Assembly (NCBI GenBank): GCA_905221605.1
Contig: CAJNDS010001313.1
Span: 122,001 to 186,000 of the forward strand
DNA: 64,000 nucleotides
Source: Symbiodinium natans
Lineage: Eukaryota > Sar > Dinophyceae > Suessiales > Symbiodiniaceae
Direction of reading: 5' to 3'
Shown here piece by piece: positions 57,161 through 64,000 of this stretch (position 1 is its first letter; each line of letters opens with the position of its first letter). The position numbers and the translations under genes were made by a program. The notes beneath the pieces were generated by a model. That model ran no database searches. It was not told the DNA's origin and saw nothing but the letters and a program-made list of their open reading frames with translations.

Positions 57161-59190
57161 CTAGATACACGCGTATATCCTCGCAAGCTTGATGAGCGTT
57201 CTTCGTTCTTCCTGGACTGCCTCCGGGTCATGCTGCAGCTCGGTTCCAGCAGCAAAGACCACAAAGTTGGCGAGCCCCATCACGATCACCAATGGATCCT
57301 GAGACATCACGCGGGATGTCACAGCATTCAGCGTGCAAAGCAATGGGGCACGAAAGTCGAGGCTCCAGTACATTGACGTCAAACCAGTAGACACTCTGGG
57401 CGAAACCTGGCGCTTCCACAATTCCATCGTCGATGTCTTTCGAATTATCTCCTTACATTGTCCGCACATGTAAGCCATGTCGAACTGAGCAACTTTTAGA
57501 CAGAATGAAGTCGCTAAGGAAGCCCATTCAAGGATCAGGATCTGATTGCGGACTGGGTGCTCAGCTGAGATATTACGCTCATGAATGCCACGAGCACCAT
57601 GGACAAGGCCAGGAAGAGGATCAACCTGAGCGACAGCTGCCGTTTCAAGTCCCCCAACATGATGCATCAGCATGGGCAGCATGGGCTTCTTTTGCGAATT
57701 AGCTGTTGTCCGCTGGCGGTGTGGCTTTGTCTTTCCAGCCCAGGCCCAGTCCGGGTAACCGGCATGTGCAGGGCCAGGGGGCATGGCGGCGAGTCAAACA
57801 AACTTGGCTCCCGGTGACTTCCCGATCCAGCCCTGGTTTGTGACAACTCCTGCTGTGCGCAACCTGGCACGTGCCCCCGCCGAATTGCATGCTTCCACGC
57901 TTGTCTTGTCTGCCGGGTGCCGGATGAGCTGGCCATTTCTGCATCGACTCCTAGTGAAGGTGTCCCTTATCCCTGCGTGCGCCTGTGTCATGCTGGTCAT
58001 GCTGCTCGCAAGCTCCGTGCTTCCATTCTTGGTGCGCATCTTCCAATTAAGATCCCAGCCAGCCAATCTCCAAAAGCAGCTTGTCTGTGAAAGTCATGTC
58101 CCAAGCCTCTTCTTCCTCCTCGCCTAGGGCAGCTGCGACAAGAACGCTGGAATTCTTCAGTTCTCGAAGAAGCGAAGCTGAGCCCCAGTATCACAAACTG
58201 CAACCTACTTGTAGCCGCCTTCCTCGCCGTCCTCCTTGTGTGCCTCTTCTCCTTTCTCTTCTCCTTTGTCTTCGCCGTTCGTCTCTTCGGCATCCTCCAT
58301 GTCAAGAGGGTGTTGGAGGGAGGACTGTGTGGAGGTGACATCGAACAATAATTCGGCGTTTTGCCTTACAGATGTCAACAGTGCATCTGCTGCAAGTCCC
58401 GCTCCTCGCCGTTCTTCTCAGCCACCCTCTCTGTCAGTGACTCTGGGTGGAGCTTCCCCTGTCCGTGCTGATGGTGATGGTGATGGTGATGATGATGACC
58501 GTAGCCTGAGCAGACACCCAAGCTTGTGCTGACCACATGCATTCCCCAGCGGCCTTAGATCCTTCGAGCCTTGCACCCTTAGACGCCTTAGACCCCACAA
58601 TACGAGCAGGTGCCCAACTGGTGCAGCTGAGAAACGGTGCTCATTGCCTGAGTTGAGCGGAACTTGGCTACTGCTTGACGCAACTGCACTGCTACAAGCT
58701 TGGAGCATGATGCTGGCTTCCAGCCAGGACAGGAATTCACTTGGCTGTGGCTAACCCAAGGAATAGCATCTCTCTGGCAGACCGAAGGCTTATCTTATTA
58801 TCGAACCAAGTGGCCGTGAACATGACTGCTCGAGTGATGGTGATGCCGCTTCGGTGCCTGCAGTCTGGTGATGAAGGCAGACATTTGGGGCATGAAGGGC
58901 AACATCGTTTCTGGCAAGAGTGGGCAACTAAAATCAATTGAACTTTCCTTTGCGACCAATAGTTGATGCCCCGAAACGCTTTCATCTTTGCAATCCTGCG
59001 ATGGGTTCAATATTGGTGGATATTGCCCTGATGGTGTCCTCCGGGCTGTTGAAGCTGTCATGGCCCCCCTGGATGTCATCCACTGTCACATCTGAGGGCC
59101 TCAAGACAAAGACAAGGAATCCGAGAAGGAAAGCGACACACCAACTGCATGGCGCATGCTTCATCTTGACAGCTCCGTAGAGTCCGATCA
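57161..59190 (-). CDS. Multi-exon membrane protein with poly-histidine tract
   Basis: Minus-strand exons in order: 59164-58985, start MKHAPCSWCVAFLLGFLVFV (signal-anchor-like; in-frame upstream Met at 59191), then SDVTVDDIQGGHDSFNSPED; about 58830-58740 (FTATWFDNKISLRSAREMLF); 58510-58380 (SGYG, nine His, QHGQGKLHPESLTERVAEKN); 58345-58205 (LQHPLDMEDAEETNGEDKGE, acidic); 58162-58070 (SVLVAAALGEEEEAWDMTFT, DKLLLEIGWL); 58036-57940 (TKNGSTELASSMTSMTQAHA); 57935-57800 (GQLIRHPADKTSVEACNSAG); 57660-57570 (LRLILFLALSMVLVAFMSVI, membrane helix); and the terminal 57565-57161 (ILEWASLATSFCLKVAQFDM, LVIVMGLANFVVFAAGTELQ, ends LIKLARIYACI). His-rich loops occur in zinc and other metal transporters, but no transporter fold is shown. 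Two adjacent genes are possible. Confidence 0.6.
58440..58500 (-). repeat. CAT/CAC triplet run encoding nine histidines
   Basis: GATGGTGATG repeats on the plus strand give CAT/CAC codons in the open minus-strand frame. Codon mixing (CAT and CAC) suggests the run is maintained as protein rather than being a fresh triplet expansion. Confidence 0.6.
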
Positions 59191-59502
59191 TGAACCCTGC
59201 TCAGATCAGCATCAACACGAAACGTCACAAGTCTGTGAAGGCGCGCGACTCCTTGCCATGGGCGTGGGAAGCCGTCTCGCCGGTGCCTCGCTTGCACTGT
59301 CACTTCGTAGTCTCTCTCCTTTTAAACTGTTTGGAGCCAAGGCGGCTGGATCCAAGGCCACCAGATGCCTCTGAGGTTCAATGGGCAAGGCTGGCGGGGG
59401 CATGACTTGGCGTAACCGAGCTACACTGCAACGCTGCAATCCGCTTCGGCGACCGCCGGCCACGCGGCCACGCCGCCAAACCCCCAGTAACCATCCAGAA
59501 CT

Positions 59503-60200
59503 ATGCCTCGGTATCCTTCTAACTTTCTCGACGTGATGAATTGCCTGGACCTACTGGGCCGGCCGGACGAAAAAACAAACTACGTGCACCGCCCTGACTT
59601 TCCCCGTGCGCCACATAAAGGCAGAAGAGTCATGGAAGCATGCGCTGCCCGGCCTCGACCTCATCCGCGAGGTCCAGCTCAAGGGAGGAATCCCTTGAAA
59701 AGCAGAGACAACAGACAACAGAGTCTCCAGAAAGTGGAGTCTTCACAAAAGGGGACAGCCCTTCTGGCGAAATCACAAGCCGGCAGCACCGAATTGACAG
59801 TACCAGGGGGCACAAAGCGAACAAAGCGATGGCGAGCACCTCAGTGGCTCTTGGCACCTTCTGGGGCCCCAAGGGAGAAGGGAGCCAAAACTCCACTTCG
59901 CACAAGTTTTGAGATTCTGAGATGAAATATCAAGAACCTAGCTCTGTGGCACCATGCACCCACCAGCCAGAAACAGTTTTCAACTGTTGGTGTCTAGCTT
60001 CTTGTCCAGACCAAAGGCATTCCGAGGAACTCTATAGATACGAACATGGAAAGTGGTTGGGAACATCTCGTCAGACAAACGTCATTCTGGTCAGCGACTT
60101 GAGCCGGAAGGGGCCGCAGGGGTCAAGCGGGGGCAATCAAGGTAGTACACATCGATTTTTGGCAACTCTGAACACTGCTGACATTGTCACGAGGACATGA
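59503..60200 (+). CDS. Plus-strand gene, unknown protein
   Basis: Start MPRYPSNFLDVMNCLDLLGR, then PDEKTNYVHRPDFPRAPHKG (59503-59630). A second segment in another frame, 59660-59912, reads SSSREESLEKQRQQTTESPE, SGVFTKGDSPSGEITSRQHR, NKAMASTSVALGTFWGPKGE and stops. A third, about 60010-60200, reads HSEELYRYEHGKWLGTSRQT, NVILVSDLSRKGPQGSSGGN, THRFLATLNTADIVTRT and stops. CAG acceptor-like AGs precede the start (59480-59500). Hydrophilic and Ser/Thr-rich in the middle. Antisense frames are hydrophobic and weaker. It diverges from the membrane-protein gene ending upstream at 59.2 kb. No family is recognised. Confidence 0.45.
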
Positions 60201-60554
60201 GTTTTAGTGTGGGATTGGGAGCTGGCTTCTGCCACTCCATTGACACAGCCGTGCTGCTGCTAGACACTGGGTTCTGCTGGTTTAGTGAAACGGCACAAAC
60301 CACGCAGGGAACAGCAAAGCAGGCGACCTTCCAAGCTTCAGGTAGCAGGCGGCTCGGCACGTTCGGTAGACCACACAGTCCTCATGGCCAGGAGCCAGGG
60401 AGGCGGGCTTAGGTCAATCCATGGCTGTCAGGGCACAGGGCCGCTCTGGAGCAAAAGAACCCATACATGAGAATAGATGCTTGAATGCAAGTACAACGTC
60501 CAAACAAAAATATGAGAAAATGGCATGCCTGCACTAGACACTGATATACAACAG

Positions 60555-60620
60555 CACAGAGAGAAAGAAAGAAACAGAGAGAGAGAGAGGGCGAGAGAGC
60601 GTGAGAGAGAGAGAGAGCAG
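60555..60620. repeat. GA-rich microsatellite
   Basis: GAGAGAAAGAAAGAAACAGAGAGAGAG and GAGAGAGAGAGAGAG runs. The plus-strand frame of Arg/Glu repeats is an artefact. Confidence 0.9.
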
Positions 60621-60626
60621 CATATG

Positions 60627-61430
60627 TTACGCACATGCTCTGGATGTGGGCTCTTCGAAGAGAGGCACCTCCAACGTGACTGCCAACGTGTAGTTCTTCA
60701 GGGCCTCATCATACTCTTCGTTCACGTAGTGCACCTGCTCGGCTTTCTTAAGAGTAAACAAAAGATCCGCGGGAAATGTGCCCATGTACTGTAGCTTGCC
60801 GACGGTGCAAGAAGGCGGCTCGACTCTTTGCAGAAATACTTCACGTTTGATCCGACACAATCTTGGCGCACATTGGCATTGCCGAAGAGTGCCGCCGGAT
60901 CCATTGCTGAACGCTCAGCAAGGGGGCCTCCACACCCCGGGGGTGTTCACAAGCTATCGAGCATGTTCGAGCCAATACGTCAGGCAGCGTGCAATAGACC
61001 GACACTCCGCTCATGCTCATGGGGTCATCGAGATCAATATTCATCTGCCTACCTGTGGAGATTGTGCATGACTTCAGGATGTGATTTGACTGATTGATGG
61101 TTTCAGGAAAGCTCCTCCGCCGATCCGGGCAAAGTCGAACTCGTGCCCACTTGATCCGGGGTACCGCTCTCTTTCAACGCCTGGCATCGGTCGGTCCATA
61201 TGTACACTCCTGCATGCGTGGCAGAAGGCGAGGGATACCTTGTGCAGCGAAGCAAGACAATCAAAGTAAGGTAGGACTCCGCTCATAACCCATGGACATG
61301 GACAAAACACACTCACTTCATCAACACTCACAGGTAACCCCTTTCGCATATAAATCAAGTGCCCCCTGTCCTTCACAGAAAAAACAAGCCCGACATAGTC
61401 AAAGGGGAAGTGGCCCACGCAACCTTTGAT
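60627..61430 (-). CDS. Putative multi-exon gene with SH3-like end motif
   Basis: Minus-strand segments in order: 61428-61310 (RIKGCVGHFPFDYVGLVFSV, KDRGHLIYMRKGLPVSVDE); about 61205-61085 (RYPGSSGHEFDFARIGGGAF, LKPSISQI); 61044-60900 (NIDLDDPMSMSGVSVYCTLP, DVLARTCSIACEHPRGVEAP, LLSVQQW); about 60904-60830 (DPAALFGNANVRQDCVGSNV); and 60810-60627 (CTVGKLQYMGTFPADLLFTL, KKAEQVHYVNEEYDEALKNY, TLAVTLEVPLFEEPTSRACA then stop). VGHFPFDYV resembles the C-terminal GxFPxNYV signature of SH3 domains; the rest of the domain would be in an upstream exon. Terminal exon is clear; function is unknown. Confidence 0.5.
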
Positions 61431-61543
61431 TCTTTAGATTGTTTCCACTGGAGGGGACATGTAAGGAGATGCTTGCTTTTGCCGAGCCTTCAGCAAAAAA
61501 AATAAAACTTAACATCTCTAAAGCCTACGAATGGGGCTGAGGC

Positions 61544-62044
61544 TTGTTGATATCTCAACGCAACGATTCGATCGCTACAGCGCTTCGGCGGCTGCAGCGC
61601 GGCTACGCAGCAAGCATCTCCACAGCAGGTGAACTGTACAGCTACTGCGAATGGGAACCCATTGGGACATATTGGGACCCATTCTGCGCGTCCAAGGGCC
61701 GACGTCTCAGGCCATGTCCAGGGCTGCAGTCCGTGATGGCCCTTGGGGGGTGCTACTTGCACTCCACTTCCGACGCTTCCGACGCTTCCGACGCTTCCGT
61801 TTCTGCCAGTTCCACCGCAAGCGCGCCTCGGCTGCTCTTCCGCGGTGGCCGCAGTGCGCCTGCGGCGAAGTCCCGGGAGTCACCTGCCATGACATCGCCG
61901 GTGCGTCGCAGGCGTAACGACGTTGACATCCAAACCGCCCAAAACCCTGTTGGTTTGGGCATGCACCTGCGAGGTGGTCCAGGTAGCGAGGCCGAACACC
62001 GCGAAAGGTCTGGATCTTCCTGTTACGGGATCGTGTCATCTTGA
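61544..62044 (+). CDS. Possible exon or small gene, strand uncertain
   Basis: A 166-codon plus-strand frame: IATALRRLQRGYAASISTAG, ELYSYCEWEPIGTYWDPFCA, a Ser/Ala repeat DASDASDASVSASSTASAPR from three 9-bp units, and a basic SPVRRRRNDVDIQTAQNPVG before the stop. The antisense reading ALAVELAETEASEASEASEV is also plausible and would agree with neighbouring minus-strand exons. No family is recognised. Confidence 0.3.
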   Translation: MLISQRNDSIATALRRLQRGYAASISTAGELYSYCEWEPIGTYWDPFCASKGRRLRPCPGLQSVMALGGCYLHSTSDASDASDASVSASSTASAPRLLFRGGRSAPAAKSRESPAMTSPVRRRRNDVDIQTAQNPVGLGMHLRGGPGSEAEHRERSGSSCYGIVSS

Positions 62045-62129
62045 GCCTACGGCATTTTACTGTGCTGCGGCAGATGGCTGCCAGGGCCCTATCATATGGA
62101 ACTGCAATGAAGGATTGGGCGCGCTAGCC

Positions 62130-62820
62130 ACTAGTGCACATCGGCAAGAAAGCCAGATGCGTGGATTTCGCATATTTAGCACAAGGGCCCTCCAGCCGTG
62201 GTTTCTGCCGGCGGTGCCTAAGCGGCGAAGCCACAAGCAAAACTGCCCATTTGCTGCAGACACCAAACTGTGCTGCCAGGCTGCTTCCTTGGGAATGGCC
62301 GAGGCCAGATTCCTTTTAACAGCGTTACATGGTACGAGCGTTGTGCCTACTGGTAGTGGAGCTTCACATACACACACAGCAAGCTGAGCAAAGCAAGGCT
62401 GCGTGTTTCTAGGACTCTGCGAACCTCTGCACGAGCTCAAACCCCGGCAACAACACATGCTCAGAAGCAGAGGAATCCCCTTACTTTTACCACGGCCATG
62501 GCTCGAAGATTTTGCACGACGGCCTGAAGTAGTGGTCACCTCGCGGTGGCTCTTTGAGCAAATTGGCCCAGGATGATCTAGAAGTGCCATTTTCTGGCAT
62601 GTGAGAGACACAGGCGTACCGAGAACTTGGAACACAGGCTTTGTGACCCACAATGACCCACAGATTGCCTCGCGTGGTGAGCGCGACATAGCTGCACCAG
62701 GAGATGGATGGCGTGCATTTTGCCTCAGGGCGTCCCCCCGCATCTGTCGATCTGCCGAAGACTCCGAAGACGGTGGCTGGTGGTTCAATCGTGATTCGGT
62801 CAAGGCTTCGACAACACAGC
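62130..62820 (-). CDS. Putative exons, unknown protein
   Basis: Segment about 62790-62495 reads TVFGVFGRSTDAGGRPEAKC, TPSISWCSYVALTTRGNLWV, IVGHKACVPSSRYACVSHMP, ENGTSRSSWANLLKEPPRGD, HYFRPSCKIFEPWPW then stop. It has aromatic residues and no low complexity. A further segment, 62360-62150 (LPVGTTLVPCNAVKRNLASA, IPKEAAWQHSLVSAANGQFC), is weaker. A plus-strand frame at 62601-62975 covers the same bases and is the main alternative. The VALTTRGNLWVIVG stretch has a beta-strand pattern, as in WD/RCC1-like repeats, but one copy is not enough to assign a family. Confidence 0.4.
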
Positions 62821-62979
62821 GCTGGCGCCCAAGGACAGCCTCAGAAAGCTGTTGGCACGGGGAGCTTGCGGGCTTCGTTCACAGAATGCGTGGTCCCGAA
62901 GCTCAGAACAAAGCCCGAGGCATGACGCTCAAACTGTTTCGAGTACATAAGCCGGAAGCGAACAGCCAGGAATAGCACC

Positions 62980-63417
62980 CATAAGAACTGGGAAAACCAC
63001 AAGCTGCTCAACCAGCCCAAGCCGCTGCAAGTCGAACCACATTCCGACCACAGCGGACTGTTGGAGTCACAGGTTGAAAGACGTTGCTAAACAATACTGT
63101 AAAGTTCACTGTAAAGGCCATGTTGCTTTGTGCCCACCTTCGCATACCTTCACATCACGACTACCGATCTACCTCGAAGCAGCCCACAACCAGTACTACT
63201 TGCCGAATGTTGAAGCAAGTTTCGAGCGGGCCGTCGCACGAAAGCTTCTCATTGATGTTGCCCTGGCTCTGCTGGACTGCGCTTGCGCATGACAGAACCC
63301 CATATTACTAGAGCTCTGGTTCAGTCCCAGCGCCTGCCATTCCCAGCTTGCTTGGCATGACCCTGAACCTACCGCACACAGTATGCGAGCCTGCCGCCAT
63401 CATGGCAACGTGGCTCA
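62980..63417. other. No supported gene
   Basis: Short frames only, with no RNA gene or repeat of note. Confidence 0.4.
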
Positions 63418-63452
63418 TCACCACGTTGGTTCTGCAAAAGAAATACCGAGGC

Positions 63453-63486
63453 ATGCAAACCATGCAGACCATGCAAACCATGCAAA
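63453..63486. repeat. ATGCAAACC short tandem repeat
   Basis: CATGCAAAC, CATGCAGAC, CATGCAAAC, CATGCAAAT: four 9-bp units. Confidence 0.8.
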
Positions 63487-63629
63487 TCTCATCCCAACCC
63501 TCGCCGGGTTGAGGCTCGCCTGGCGCCGCGGCCGCGGCGGGCGGCGAGGAAGGGGCCGAAGCGCCTCCTCTCGGACGACTCGGGATAAGGTGGAGCCCAG
63601 GCCCACACGCAGAAGGGCCAACAGCATCT

Positions 63630-63912
63630 ACTGTAGCACCATCGCAACACGTGCAAGTGAGTGATAGAAGTTGCCATAAGTTGCCTCAGACTGCGATCCG
63701 CTGAGCACGGCCTGACAGCACGACGGTAACTGAAGCCCATCTTGCCTACCCGTGCCGGTGCCCGTGCCTACATGCAGCCGCTGGGCTGTGGTGACAGTGA
63801 CTGATAATGTTCTACTCATGGGAAGCAAGCGCACGCCTTGGGGCTGGAAACGGTAGAGCTGGCAGTTTCTAAGCACTCGCTGTCCGTGCGCACCGTTTTC
63901 CTTGAAGCGCAC
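63630..63912 (-). CDS. Possible exon, unknown protein
   Basis: The minus strand reads MRFKENGAHGQRVLRNCQLY, RFQPQGVRLLPMSRTLSVTV, TTAQRLHVGTGTGTG, a beta-rich, basic segment. It is same-stranded with the adjacent exon groups. The overlapping frames around 63418-63627 are Arg/Ala/Trp-rich and doubtful. Confidence 0.35.
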
Positions 63913-64000
63913 AGGGACTGCAATGCTAGGTGTCTACAGCTTCACACGAGATACTGGTTTCTCGCACGCCACCTCATGTTCAGACGGAGTCCCTACACTA

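Noticed and set aside
60525-60794. Arg/Glu-rich plus-strand frame
   Set aside because: Translation of the GA microsatellite overlapping the terminal exon of a minus-strand gene.

Overview
The window is nuclear DNA of a dinoflagellate, most likely a symbiodiniacean-type genome. The decisive evidence is at 51039-51060: a complete copy, on the minus strand, of the 22-nt dinoflagellate trans-spliced leader (starts TCCGTAGCC, ends GGCTCAAG). Also fitting are many short coding segments separated by introns, TTTAGGG-type telomere-like repeats, abundant microsatellites and long unidirectional runs of coding signal. Most coding segments lie on the minus strand. Because the genes are intron-rich, most entries are groups of likely exons. 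Exon limits are approximate (usually within about 30 bases) and most functions cannot be named.

Layout. 0-5.7 kb: almost no convincing genes; telomere-like repeats facing away from each other, a three-copy degenerate tandem repeat and a compound CTA microsatellite. 5.7-9.8 kb: three groups of minus-strand exons. 9.8-14.3 kb: sparse, with a striking poly-G/poly-C palindrome. 14.3-19.4 kb: a minus-strand multi-exon alpha/beta-hydrolase-fold gene with oxyanion-hole HG, GHSMG nucleophile elbow and C-terminal Asp and His segments. 19.4-23.9 kb: minus-strand exons, some hydrophobic. 24.0-24.6 kb: AT-rich simple sequence. 25.6-28.7 kb: minus-strand exons and one copy of a new MITE-like element. 30.7-31.8 kb: an octamer minisatellite, a 110-bp tandem repeat and a GTA array. 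32.2-34.4 kb: a good minus-strand gene of unknown function. 35.7-37.1 kb: a zinc-ribbon exon and a dispersed repeat pair. 38.3-40.7 kb: a minus-strand gene of at least seven exons. 41.4-45.0 kb: more minus-strand exons. 45.15-45.6 kb: a small gene for a plastid-type ribosomal protein bTHX (PSRP4-like).

47.25-51.08 kb is the centrepiece: a 1,042-residue uninterrupted reading frame (type II thioesterase domain, a possible ubiquitin-like segment, then a two-Rossmann flavin monooxygenase). It is preceded by the whole spliced leader, and the unit is bounded by a 13-bp exact direct repeat (15 of 16 with flanks) that starts at the base next to the leader. This is the signature of a processed mRNA reverse-transcribed and inserted into the genome. 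A plus-strand gene starts 74 bp beyond it.

52.2-54.8 kb: a minus-strand multi-exon membrane protein. 55.1-56.7 kb: an AT-rich island unlike its surroundings, holding diverged direct repeats and, at its edge, a second copy of the MITE-like element flanked by an 8-bp direct repeat. 56.7-59.5 kb: a minus-strand membrane protein with a nine-histidine tract. 59.5-60.2 kb: a plus-strand gene. 60.6-63.9 kb: further mostly minus-strand exons.

No rRNA gene, complete tRNA, CRISPR array, bacterial operon or recognisable transposase was found. The genes show no evident shared pathway.
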